Below, piece after piece: positions 45,255 through 54,238 of a stretch of 64,000 bases of DNA. The DNA is taken from contig JACKBC010000001.1 in NCBI GenBank assembly GCA_020634755.1, positions 434,001 through 498,000 of the forward strand. Reading direction: 5' to 3'. Below the pieces are notes generated by a model, which worked only from the letters and a program-made list of their open reading frames with translations, made no database searches and had not been told where the DNA came from. A program made the position numbers and the translations under genes. Position 1 is the stretch's first letter; the number at the start of each line of letters is the position of its first letter. The stretch is from Caldilineaceae bacterium. GTDB lineage: Bacteria > Chloroflexota > Anaerolineae > Caldilineales > Caldilineaceae.

Positions 45255-45956
45255 ATGAAAATTACGCAGCATGGCCAATACTTGATTCAGCTGACCCGCC
45301 TGGGTGCAATCAACTGCTATTTGGTGCGTGAGGAGGATGGTTTTACCCTCATCGACACCAACATGTCGGGTAGTGCCGCCGGCATTTTGGCGGCGGCGCG
45401 CAAGCTGGGCGCCCCGATTAGGCGTATTGCGCTCACGCACGCGCACAACGATCACGCTGCCACATTGGATCAGCTAGCGGCGCAGTTGCCGCAGGCCGAA
45501 GTGGCCCTGGGCACGCGCACCGCCGCCTTTTTGCATGGTGACATGACGATGCTGCCCGATGAACCAACCGATAAACTGCGCGGTGGCTACATCACCTGCG
45601 CAACAGAGCCCACACGTTTGTTGGCGCCGGGTGATCATATCGGTTCGCTAGAAGTGATTGCCACGCCTGGCCATACGCCCGATCATCTCTCCTTTTTGGA
45701 TGCGCGCGATGGCAGCTTGATTGCCGGTGATGCTTTTCAGACCAAAGCGGGGATTGCCGTGGCCGGGACCGTGCGCTGGCTCTTCCCCCTGCCGGCTTGG
45801 GCCACCTGGCACAAAGCGACGGCGTTGCGTTCAGCCCAGCGACTGCTTGACCGCCAGCCAACCCGATTGGCCGTTGGGCACGGTGCAGTGCTGGAACAGC
45901 CGCAAGCCGCTATGTTGCAAGCCATTGAAGCAGCGGCTATCGTGCGGTCGAGATGA
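45255..45956 (+). CDS. Metallo-beta-lactamase-fold hydrolase
   Basis: 233 residues from ATG 45255, which has AGGAG eight bases upstream; an earlier ATG at 45231 has none. The metal motif is THAHNDHAATLDQL (HxHxDH). Further ligand positions are in GHTPDHLSFLDARDG and GDAFQTKAG. It resembles the stand-alone MBL hydrolases of the glyoxalase-II-like or quorum-quenching type; the real substrate is not evident. It lies 79 bp before a tetR gene on the same strand and behind an operator-promoter, so its expression is probably controlled by that regulator. Confidence 0.88.
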   Translation: MKITQHGQYLIQLTRLGAINCYLVREEDGFTLIDTNMSGSAAGILAAARKLGAPIRRIALTHAHNDHAATLDQLAAQLPQAEVALGTRTAAFLHGDMTMLPDEPTDKLRGGYITCATEPTRLLAPGDHIGSLEVIATPGHTPDHLSFLDARDGSLIAGDAFQTKAGIAVAGTVRWLFPLPAWATWHKATALRSAQRLLDRQPTRLAVGHGAVLEQPQAAMLQAIEAAAIVRSR

Positions 45957-46035
45957 GAACCGGCGTTTTCTATTGAGTTAATAGGCGCATTGAAACTCAG
46001 GTTTTCATTTGGCGGGGAGTATGGAAAGGTAAAGC

Positions 46036-46608
46036 ATGGCGCGCAGCAGGCGACTTAACAAAGCAATTGTGGTGGAAGCCGCGGCTTCCTTAATCGATGC
46101 AGCCGGTGATCCGGCGGCGCTTAGTTTAAAAACATTGGCCGCAGCGCTTGGTGTTCGAGTACCGTCGCTCTATAATCATATAGAGGGATTGGACGGCTTG
46201 ACGCGCGCCGTGGCGCTGTGGGGGTTGCATCAGTTGTTGATGGACCTACGCAATGCGGCGGTGGGCAAAGCCGGCTCGGAGGCGCTCATCGCCGTGGCGC
46301 ACAGCTATCGCGCCTTTGCGCAGGCTCATCCCGGTGTGTACTTGCTGACGCTGCGGGCGCCGGCCACAGACGATGCCGAAATGCTCGCCACCGCCAATGA
46401 GCTGGTCGGGCTATTGTTGTTATTGTTGGCGCCCTTGGGGCTGGATGAGACTGACGCCCTGCATGAAGTGCGTATCATGCGCAGCTTCCTGCACGGCTTT
46501 GTCTCTTTGGAAGCTGTGGGTGGTTTTGGGCTGCCGCTGGAACGGGATGAGACGTTTCAGCGACTGATCGACCGCTATCTGCATACTTTTGCTGTAAAGA
46601 AACCATAA
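46036..46608 (+). CDS. TetR-family transcriptional regulator
   Basis: 190 residues. The N-terminal helix-turn-helix reads LSLKTLAAALGVRVPSLYNH with the following YNHIEGLDGLTRA, a typical TetR_N with TetR_C WHG-like C-terminal domain (SFLHGFVSLEAVGGFGLPLE). ATG 46036 follows GGAAAGG. It is co-directional with the metallo-hydrolase, likely one transcript; the A+T-rich palindrome at 45181-45199 is the best operator candidate, which would make the pair autoregulated. Ligand unknown. Confidence 0.9.
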   Translation: MARSRRLNKAIVVEAAASLIDAAGDPAALSLKTLAAALGVRVPSLYNHIEGLDGLTRAVALWGLHQLLMDLRNAAVGKAGSEALIAVAHSYRAFAQAHPGVYLLTLRAPATDDAEMLATANELVGLLLLLLAPLGLDETDALHEVRIMRSFLHGFVSLEAVGGFGLPLERDETFQRLIDRYLHTFAVKKP

Positions 46609-46840
46609 TAATACCAACTGCAATAATACCAACTGCGGTTGCGAAAGCCATGAAGGATTTCCGTATTCTCAGCGTCAAAGAATGACTCATGCATGGTCTT
46701 TGCAGAGCCAAATGGGATAAGCCCTATCATTAACGTATGTTACGCAAGCCTGGCGGAAAGTCGGCTCGCCGACGTTCCTGTTTCTCTCTAGTAGACTGGC
46801 TGTCACTGCGTAACGTAAGTCATTACGACAAATAGTTTGG
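46609..46840. repeat. Spacer with repeated TACCAACTGC segment and family A copy
   Basis: 46611-46650 has two copies of AATAATACCAACTGC followed by CGAAAGCCAT, and a similar segment recurs at 63309-63345. Read on the minus strand both encode a similar short peptide (about KxFMAFxTAVGII), so they may be remnants of one gene or element. A family A element follows at 46735-46820. Confidence 0.5.
46735..46820. repeat. Family A palindromic repeat, copy 4
   Basis: Opens GTATGTTACGCAAGCCTGGC and closes GTCACTGCGTAACGTAAGT; nearly identical to copies 1 and 5. Confidence 0.85.
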
Positions 46841-47545
46841 ATGGTTGACAAAATGGGTGAACAAACAAGCGAACAAAAACGACACGCTGCTGAACACGCC
46901 GCCACGTTTATTGAATCTGGGATGGTGGTTGGTCTGGGCACGGGAAGTACGGCGGTCCACATGGTGCGGCGTTTGGCGGAGCTGCTGCGTACCGGCCAGT
47001 TGCGCGACATTGTATGTGTTGCTACGTCGAATCAGACGGAAGATGAAGCGCGCTCGCTGGGTATCTCTATAACTACGCTGGAGGCGCATCCCGTTGTGGA
47101 TTTGACGATTGACGGCGCCGATGAAATTGATCCGCAGTTGAATGCAATCAAAGGCGGTGGTGGTGCGCTATTGCGTGAAAAGATTGTGGCACAGGCCAGT
47201 CGGCGCTTTATGATTGTGGTAGACGCAAGTAAACCCTCGCCCCAATTGGGTACACATTGGGCGCTGCCGGTCGAGGTTATTCCATTTGGTTGGGGCACGC
47301 AGCGCACTTTCTTAACCGATTTGGGGGCGGAGGTAAAGGTGCGCAGCCGGGCAGATGGTCAGCCTTTTCAGACTGACCAAGGCAACATGATCCTGGATTG
47401 CCGCTTTGGCCCCATTGCCCAATTGCACCAGCTCAACGACCAGCTCAACCGGCGCGTGGGCATTGTAGAGCATGGCCTCTTTCTAGACTTGGTCACCGAT
47501 TTGATTGTGGCGGATAAAGACGGGCTGCGTCACATAAAACGCTGA
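46841..47545 (+). CDS. rpiA: Ribose-5-phosphate isomerase A
   Basis: 234 residues. The substrate loop VVGLGTGSTAVHMVRRL, the catalytic segment DGADEIDPQLNAIKGGGGAL with Asp and Lys of REKIVAQAS, and VEVIPFGWGTQRTFL are RpiA signatures. It interconverts ribose 5-phosphate and ribulose 5-phosphate in the pentose phosphate pathway. The start could be ATG 46841 or 46853; neither has a strong SD. rpe, the next enzyme of the pathway, is 14 kb away at 61424. The family A repeat ends 20 bp before the start. Confidence 0.93.
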   Translation: MVDKMGEQTSEQKRHAAEHAATFIESGMVVGLGTGSTAVHMVRRLAELLRTGQLRDIVCVATSNQTEDEARSLGISITTLEAHPVVDLTIDGADEIDPQLNAIKGGGGALLREKIVAQASRRFMIVVDASKPSPQLGTHWALPVEVIPFGWGTQRTFLTDLGAEVKVRSRADGQPFQTDQGNMILDCRFGPIAQLHQLNDQLNRRVGIVEHGLFLDLVTDLIVADKDGLRHIKR

Positions 47546-47563
47546 AAGCAGTGAATGCCCCCT

Positions 47564-49162
47564 TCACTTTGCTGCCCCAATATGTGCTTTTGGAAAGAGC
47601 GTTACTTCTGCTTGGACCAATATCCCCGGCGTCAATGAGCCCCACTGTAGCGCCGCCGGCCATGCATCCTCGCGCGCCAGAGCAGTTCCCAGCTGACGTG
47701 CAATGGCGGCTGCCGTGTGCGGCAAAAACGGTCGCAGCAACTCGGCAATCAGCCGCAGCGCCTCGGCGGTGGTGTAAAGGGAGGTTGCCAGCCGCTGTGT
47801 CGCTTGCTCATCTCCATTGGCGCTGGCTTGGGCTAGATTCCACGGCGCAACATCAACCACATATTTATTGGCCGCGCTGATCAACGTCCAAATTGCCGCC
47901 GTGGCTTTGTGCAGCGCAAATTCTGAAAGCTCTGCCTCAACTTGAGCCGCCACCTGCGCCGCCGTTTGCACAAGCGCCTCTTCGAGCGCGGTCTGGCCAT
48001 GTGGCGTAGGAATGGCGCCATCCTGATAGCGTTCGACCATACGCACGGTTCGGTTTAGCAGGTTACCAAGCTGATTGGCCAACTCGCTGTCATAAGATTG
48101 GCGCAATTCGCCCTCTGAAAAGTCCCCATCCGCCGTGGTAGGCACTTTACGCAGCAAATAATAGCGCAGCGCTTCGGCGCCATATTGGTCGACCAGCGCC
48201 AGCGGGTCGATGACGTTGCCTTTGCTTTTGCTAATTTTGGCGCCGTTAATTGTGAGAAAGCCGTGGACGAGCACGGTGGTCGGCAGCGGCAGGCCCGCCG
48301 ATAGAAGCATCGCGGGCCAGTAGATGGCGTGAAAGCGCGTAATGTCTTTGCCAATCACGTGAATCGGCGCACCACTTCGCCAATATCTATCAAACAGCGG
48401 CAAGCGCGGGTCGGATGCACCATATCCGAGCCCGCTAATGTAGTTGATCAGCGCATCGAACCAGACGTAGATCACCTGCTGGGGATCATCGGGTACGGGG
48501 ATGCCCCAGCCGTGTGCCCGCTGGTGTGAACGTGAAATGCTAAAGTCGCGCAGCCCACGGCGGATAAAGCTGAGCACTTCATTTTTGCGCGTCTCCGGCA
48601 CAATTTGAAGCGCGTCTGTTTCGATGTGCCGAAGTAACGCCTGCTGATAGCGCGACAGCCGGAAAAAATAGTTTTCCTCTTCGACGCGTTCCGGCCTGGT
48701 TTCATGGACCGGGCACAGTCCATTTTGCAATTCTTCCCCTTCATAAAACTGTTCACAATTGACGCAATAGAGGCCACTATATGTTTTCTTGTAGATGTCG
48801 CCATGCGCCGCACAAGCTCGCCAAAACTTGTGTACGGCGACAACGTGTGCCGGCTCTACGCTAGTGCGAATAAAATTATCCAGCGCGAGATTTAAACATG
48901 TGGCCAGGTCGCGAAAGCGTTCCGCATTGCGGGCCACCAGCGCGTCCACAGAAACGCCTTCCCTTTGGGCGGCCTGCACATTCTTCAGCGCGTTTTCATC
49001 GGCCCCGGTTTGCAGGCGCACGCGGTATCCACGGAGCCGCGCCCAGCGCGCCAGCACATCGGCCTGCACATACTCCAGCGCATGCCCAATATGCGGCTTT
49101 CCATTCACATATGGAATCGAAGTGGTCACATAACGATATGATGCTTCATTTGGATTTGGCAT
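47564..49162 (-). CDS. metG: Methionyl-tRNA synthetase
   Basis: 532 residues. HIGH motif KPHIGHALEYVQ at 24-27, and the KMSKS variant KISKSKGNVIDP. A zinc-binding knob has CVNC and, ~15 residues on, CPVH. The anticodon-binding domain follows; no C-terminal dimerisation (EMAP-like) domain is present, as expected for the ~530-residue form. ATG 49162 has GGAGAG upstream. The frame extends to 49261, but that part is a family B repeat (49184-49269), so it is not coding. It is convergent with rpiA, whose stop is 18 bp away. Confidence 0.94.
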   Translation of the reverse strand: MPNPNEASYRYVTTSIPYVNGKPHIGHALEYVQADVLARWARLRGYRVRLQTGADENALKNVQAAQREGVSVDALVARNAERFRDLATCLNLALDNFIRTSVEPAHVVAVHKFWRACAAHGDIYKKTYSGLYCVNCEQFYEGEELQNGLCPVHETRPERVEEENYFFRLSRYQQALLRHIETDALQIVPETRKNEVLSFIRRGLRDFSISRSHQRAHGWGIPVPDDPQQVIYVWFDALINYISGLGYGASDPRLPLFDRYWRSGAPIHVIGKDITRFHAIYWPAMLLSAGLPLPTTVLVHGFLTINGAKISKSKGNVIDPLALVDQYGAEALRYYLLRKVPTTADGDFSEGELRQSYDSELANQLGNLLNRTVRMVERYQDGAIPTPHGQTALEEALVQTAAQVAAQVEAELSEFALHKATAAIWTLISAANKYVVDVAPWNLAQASANGDEQATQRLATSLYTTAEALRLIAELLRPFLPHTAAAIARQLGTALAREDAWPAALQWGSLTPGILVQAEVTLFPKAHIGAAK

Positions 49163-49183
49163 TAGATGTCTCTCTCCTATACT

Positions 49184-49269
49184 TGGTACACCGCAACGGT
49201 GTTGGCGATTCAGGCCTCGGTCTCCAATAGGGAACCCGGCCTTATGTCTTGCCGTTGCCATCTACTGAT
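49184..49269. repeat. Family B palindromic repeat, copy 9
   Basis: Opens TGGTACACCGCAACGGTGTT and closes TTGCCGTTGCCATCTACTGA. It sits directly before metG. Confidence 0.85.
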
Positions 49270-49391
49270 ACTTTGCTCTGTGTGAAAACCGTAGTTTGTC
49301 TCTCCTGATAGCGTTTTGGAAAACTATGGTCTTCATCACAACCGCAGTTTAATATCCGTGCAAAACGCGTAATCTGTTATAAAAACCAATA

Positions 49392-49422
49392 CAAAAAGGC
49401 CGCCCACACTGTGGACGGCCTT
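49392..49422 (-). terminator. Rho-independent terminator of the small Met/Cys-rich gene
   Basis: AAAGGCCG and CGGCCTTT pair across CCCACACTGTGGA (itself partly paired, CCACA/TGTGG). On the minus strand it ends in CTTTTTG. It lies 35 bp past the stop at 49457. Confidence 0.8.
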
Positions 49423-49456
49423 TGAAACCAAGGGATGTTGCCGGTTGTGGCTAGCG

Positions 49457-49627
49457 TTAGCTACACTTGCGGCACTCCGTGTGTTCCAACGCGGCAGACC
49501 TGCCTGTAAGGGCAGCCAGCATGGACAAACAGGCGTGCGATTTGCACATCTGCATCATGGACATGGCCATGTTTTCCATGCACATCAGTTCTGTATAAAA
49601 ATTGCTGCCGACTGAAAGAGTTTTCAT
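49457..49627 (-). CDS. Small Met/Cys-rich protein, possible metal binder
   Basis: 56 residues from ATG 49627 (frame open to 49672). Sequence features are extreme: the stretch ELMCMENMAMSMMQMCKSHA packs Met and Cys residues, followed by CLSMLAALTG and, at the C-terminus, HTECRKC. Repeated Met/Cys in what looks like one or two helices suggests copper(I) or another soft metal. It has no signal peptide. A dedicated terminator 35 bp downstream supports a real transcript; the SD is not evident, which lowers confidence. I do not recognise a named family, though Cys-rich DUF326-type copper proteins are a possible relative. Confidence 0.55.
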   Translation of the reverse strand: MKTLSVGSNFYTELMCMENMAMSMMQMCKSHACLSMLAALTGRSAALEHTECRKCS

Positions 49628-49923
49628 ATTAAGGGAAGTATAGCAAACGTTAAAAGCGATGTGCAAATTCACTACTTATTTATGTAATCTGTTGACAATC
49701 TGTGATGTCTAGCGTTGAAACGCCATTCTGCTAACCAAGGTACGCTAAAGTGTACTAACTTCTAACCGGCTTTTGCAGATTTATAAATTAACACTGGCAT
49801 AGAAGTTCGACTTCTCCGAGAAGTCGAACCTCTGGGATACCAGTCCTATTTGTTAATACATAAAAGCCGGTTTCCTTTGGCAGACACCGATTTCAAGCAG
49901 TGGGATTCAAACGTCAACGGAAC
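49628..49923. other. Spacer with family C palindrome
   Basis: The core AGAAGTTCGACTTCTCCGAG with AGAAGTCGAACCTCT (49803-49836) is a family C hairpin. The rest contains no gene. Confidence 0.6.
49803..49836. repeat. Family C palindrome, copy 2
   Basis: GAAGTTCGACTTCT paired with AGAAGTCGAACCTC; only the core resembles copies at 40206 and 62155. Confidence 0.7.
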
Positions 49924-50148
49924 CTAGTACGCTGTGGACTTGGTCGGTAACGCAACGGCGTAAGCTGAAACAATATGCTGGCGCGCAGATGAAATACGTT
50001 GCAAGGCTATATCTTTCTGCTCTATTTTATCAAGCAAGGCTTTTTCCATAACGTGCTCGTTGGCGCCTGAAACGGCGCATGCGCCCAGCACGATGAGCGT
50101 AGATACTATGTTAAATAGAACAAATATGATAAGAAAAGTTCCAAACAT
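49924..50148 (-). CDS. Small single-span membrane protein, function unknown
   Basis: 74 residues from ATG 50148, which follows a GGGGGT stretch. The first ~28 residues (MFGTFLIIFVLFNIVSTLIV and on) form one membrane helix, followed by a Cys and then a polar helical tail with EKALLDKIEQKDIALQR. The frame is open to 50223 with a TTG start lacking SD. No family recognised; the helical tail could mediate protein contact. The product is predicted only from composition and start context. Confidence 0.5.
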   Translation of the reverse strand: MFGTFLIIFVLFNIVSTLIVLGACAVSGANEHVMEKALLDKIEQKDIALQRISSARQHIVSAYAVALPTKSTAY

Positions 50149-50326
50149 GGTTTGACCCCCAACTTCTGGAAATATAGCTGATCTTGAACTTTTGGGATGC
50201 AAGGTGTGACGAACGGCTGTCAAAATAGTATCATAAAGATGTCAGCGCATCATCGCCATTTTGCTGCTTTTTCGGTAAGTCATTTGGCTGATAGCCATTT
50301 GGCAAAAACCATGCCGCTTATTCGTT

Positions 50327-50410
50327 ATCAGTACACCATAGCGGGTTGGCGATATAGGCGTCGGTTTCAAATCGTTGGTGGACCTAAAATTGCCAACGCC
50401 ACGGGTGGTC
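50327..50410. repeat. Family B palindromic repeat, copy 10 (degenerate)
   Basis: Opens ATCAGTACACCATAGCGGGT; the right arm CCAACGCCACGGGTGG is diverged. Confidence 0.6.
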
Positions 50411-50524
50411 AAAGCTGCGTCATGGCGCTGGTATAGCTCATAGCGCTTTGCGCGTAAAAATGGCTGGGCAGCCAATTGTTTCTCGCTGGCGCTGGGGAAG
50501 TCGTATATTTGTGAAAAAAAGTAC

Positions 50525-50554
50525 TTGACACAAAGCGGACGCGGTTAGTATAAT
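50525..50554 (+). promoter_or_regulatory. Consensus sigma-70 promoter upstream of flavodoxin
   Basis: TTGACA (50525-50530) and TATAAT (50549-50554) both match the consensus fully, with an 18-bp spacer. The leader to the flavodoxin ATG would be ~178 bases. Confidence 0.75.
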
Positions 50555-50738
50555 GCAGCCTAGGTTTGTAGGACCGATACGCATCCTTTTTTAGACAGCT
50601 TCTAAAAATTTTCTGGATTTTGCTTGGCTTGAAGATGCGCATCGCTAGCCCACAGTGGATTGTGCCGCAACGGTACAAACATTATTGGCATAAATATAAT
50701 CAGTTATACAACTTGTTTGACTTGAGGAGACCGGCTTC

Positions 50739-51284
50739 ATGGCGGAAAAAATTGGTCTGTTCTACGGCAGTTCGACCGGTGCGGGTGAGAATGTGGCTCA
50801 TATTATTAAAGAAGAGATTGAGCGCAGCGGCGTGGCGACCGTGGAGATGCGCATTGTATCTTCTGACACGCTCAAGGTCATGGAGGAGTATCAATATCTC
50901 ATCTTCGGCTGTTCCACATGGAATATTGGTGAATTGCAGGATGACTGGGACGTCAAGTTCAACGAATTAGATATTGTGAACTTTAATGGACGCAAAGTGG
51001 CCCTGTATGGAAATGGCGACCAGTATGGCTATTCTAATACGTTTGTGGATGCCATCGGCATGATTGGAAACAAGATCGCCGCCAATGGTGCTGAAATCGT
51101 AGGGTTTTGGCCGGCTGACGGGTACGAGTTTGAGTTCTCTAAGGGTGCATTTGAAGGTGTCTTTATGGGCTTGCCCTTGGATGATGACAATCAGCCGGAG
51201 CGGACGCGCCAGCGCGTAGTCAACTGGATCTACTGGGTGATGGAACAGTTTGGCATGCCCATGCCCGTGCCAGAAGCAGCGTAA
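50739..51284 (+). CDS. Flavodoxin
   Basis: 181 residues, long-chain flavodoxin, a small FMN electron carrier. The phosphate loop is FYGSSTGAGENVAHII; the flavin-flanking loops are FGCSTWNIGELQDDW and YGNGDQYGYSNTFVDAIGMI, with Trp and Tyr in the expected sites. The GAGGAG SD precedes ATG 50739. It lies 168 bp ahead of nuoB on the same strand and behind a consensus promoter, so a link to the complex I genes is likely: it could supply or accept electrons in place of ferredoxin. Confidence 0.92.
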   Translation: MAEKIGLFYGSSTGAGENVAHIIKEEIERSGVATVEMRIVSSDTLKVMEEYQYLIFGCSTWNIGELQDDWDVKFNELDIVNFNGRKVALYGNGDQYGYSNTFVDAIGMIGNKIAANGAEIVGFWPADGYEFEFSKGAFEGVFMGLPLDDDNQPERTRQRVVNWIYWVMEQFGMPMPVPEAA

Positions 51285-51452
51285 CTAGAATGCTGTGTGT
51301 AGATCAGAACACAAAGTTGCACTTGAGTTCTTCATCATTTAAAATTTAGTCCAATTCGTATAACAAATATTCATCAACAGAAGACAAATTTTTAAAAATC
51401 TGTATCCCCTGTTGATCTCACAAATCGTTTTCCACAGAATTTGGAGTAAAAC

Positions 51453-52229
<777 letters not shown>

Positions 52230-52246
52230 GATAAAGGGCATAAATT

Positions 52247-54100
52247 ATGAGTGATGCAGTAGCCGAAGCCCCCGTTGCCGATGCGGCAGCCGCTGAGATT
52301 GATGCTTCATTGCCATACAATAACGCTGTACCCGGCGCGGTTTTGGGACGTTGGGCGGAAGAGAGCGACGGTGGCTTGATTGTCGCCGCCGATAAGCTGA
52401 TTCCGTTGATGACGCACCTGCGCGATAAGGAAGAGTACGATTTTCTCTCTAGCGTCACCTGTGTGGATTATAGCAAATATGGTGGCAAGCTGCGCGCCGG
52501 CGTCTCCGAGCGTTTTGATACGGTCTATCATCTTTACAGCACGAGTAAAGGCGGCGGTCATGTAAAGCTGCATGTACGCGTGCCGGAAAATGATACCGTG
52601 CCCTCAGCCACGGCCGTTTATCCAGGCGCTAATTTGCAGGAATGTGAAGTTTACGACCTGTTCGGCATCAATTTTGAGGGTCATCCCAACCTGCGCCGCG
52701 TTTTGCTGTGGGATGGGTTCAATGGTCATCCCATGCGCAAAGATTGGCATGAGGCCTATTATGATGAAGATGCCAAGCCCTTTAAGAGCCGCCATCCGGC
52801 CAAAGGCTATGAATTCCACGAGGATAAGCTGCCTTGGGGGAAAAACACCACCTATCCCGAAGGCTGGGATCCTGAAGACTGGCGCGAGCCAATTACGTAT
52901 GTGCCGGTGAGCCAGGCGCCAGGCCACGACGAGCTGGGCGAGCTGGATACAGAGAGCATTGTGGTCAATCTGGGTCCGCACCATCCCAGCACGCATGGCG
53001 TGTTCCGCATGATTGCCCGCATTGAGGGCGAAACGATTTTGGCGCTAGAGCCGGAGATGGGCTATCTGCATCGCAATCATGAAAAGATTGGCGAGCGCAA
53101 CACGTGGCTCATGAACATGCCCTATACGGACCGGCTCGATTATATCAATTCCATGAGCAATAACTTGGGGTTGGCGCTGGCCGTGGAAAAATTGATGGAT
53201 ATTGAGGTACCGGAGCGGGCCAGCTACATTCGCATTATTATGGCCGAGTTTACGCGGGTGATCAACCATCTGTGGTCAATCGGCTTTATCTTGAACGACT
53301 TGGGCGCACTGCAAACGCCGGCCCTCTATGCCATTGAAGAGCGCGAGATGATCCTCGACCTCTTTGAAGAGGTGAGCGGCGCGCGGCTCATGTGTAACTA
53401 TATGCGCTTTGGCGGCGTTGTGCGCGATCTAACGCCCAACTGGATCAAGCGCGCTTTGTATTTGGTGCACGAGCGGCTGCCCCACACGCTGGATGAGCTA
53501 GACCGGCTTTTGAGCGGCAACGAGATTGTAAAAGCGCGTGGCAAAGGCGTTGGCTATTTATCGCCACAGGATCTGATTGCCCTGAGCATTAGCGGTCCTA
53601 TGATACGCGCGGCCGGTATTCCATATGACATTCGCAAGGTCGATCCATACTGCATTTACGACCGTTTTGAATTTGACGTTCCTACATTGCCCGACGGCGA
53701 TATCTATGCCCGCTATTATATTCGCCTCTTGGAAGCGCGCGAGAGTTTAAAAATCTTGCGTCAGGCGCTGCGCGATATTCCCGGCGGCGAGGTGCAAGGT
53801 CTGCCTGCGTTCGCTTCTGCCACCATTGAAGCGGGCTTTGGCACCATTATGGGCGGACGCGGCGGCTATTCTTTCCGCCCACCAGAAGGTGAAGTCTATC
53901 AGCGCATTGAAGCCCCCAAAGGTGAACTGGGCTATTTCCTGGTGAGCGATAATAAGGCCAACCCATATCGCTATCATGTACGCGCCCCCAGCTATATCAA
54001 CCTAAACGGTCTTGGCCCCATGTCGGTGGGATACAAGATTGCCGATGCCATTGTGATTTTGGGCGCGATTGATATTGTGTTGGGCGAGGTAGACCGGTAG
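52247..54100 (+). CDS. nuoCD: NADH-quinone oxidoreductase subunits C and D, fused
   Basis: 617 residues. The C part (to ~200) has the 30-kDa signature ECEVYDLFGINFEGHPNLRR and LLWDGFNGHPMRKDW. The D part begins around 230 (IVVNLGPHHPSTHGVFRM) with quinone-site His residues, EMGYLHRNHEKIGERN and RGGYSFRPPEGEVY; it ends YKIADAIVILGAIDIVLGEVDR. A linker rich in Tyr/Pro/Glu (~195-230) joins them. C-D fusion is known from enterobacteria and some other groups. It starts 17 bp after nuoB. The spacer to nuoI (138 bp) has two GATTTACGATTT-type copies. Confidence 0.95.
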   Translation: MSDAVAEAPVADAAAAEIDASLPYNNAVPGAVLGRWAEESDGGLIVAADKLIPLMTHLRDKEEYDFLSSVTCVDYSKYGGKLRAGVSERFDTVYHLYSTSKGGGHVKLHVRVPENDTVPSATAVYPGANLQECEVYDLFGINFEGHPNLRRVLLWDGFNGHPMRKDWHEAYYDEDAKPFKSRHPAKGYEFHEDKLPWGKNTTYPEGWDPEDWREPITYVPVSQAPGHDELGELDTESIVVNLGPHHPSTHGVFRMIARIEGETILALEPEMGYLHRNHEKIGERNTWLMNMPYTDRLDYINSMSNNLGLALAVEKLMDIEVPERASYIRIIMAEFTRVINHLWSIGFILNDLGALQTPALYAIEEREMILDLFEEVSGARLMCNYMRFGGVVRDLTPNWIKRALYLVHERLPHTLDELDRLLSGNEIVKARGKGVGYLSPQDLIALSISGPMIRAAGIPYDIRKVDPYCIYDRFEFDVPTLPDGDIYARYYIRLLEARESLKILRQALRDIPGGEVQGLPAFASATIEAGFGTIMGGRGGYSFRPPEGEVYQRIEAPKGELGYFLVSDNKANPYRYHVRAPSYINLNGLGPMSVGYKIADAIVILGAIDIVLGEVDR

Positions 54101-54238
54101 GATTGCGATTTACGATTTTGGATGTACGATTTACGAATAGCTCGTTGACGAAACTTGTTCGTAATCCGAATCCATCTTTGTTGATGATACGAGCAAATCT
54201 GCGAAATCTGTGGTTAAACATAAACAGAGGATAAATCG

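Larger units (their letters stand above)
50149..50738. other. Spacer of ~590 bp: repeat, strong promoter, long leader
   Basis: Contains a family B copy (50327-50410), a near-consensus promoter (50525-50554) and a ~180-base leader to the flavodoxin start. A second TATAAT at 50695-50700 without a good -35 may add a promoter close to the gene. No gene is seen. Confidence 0.7.
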
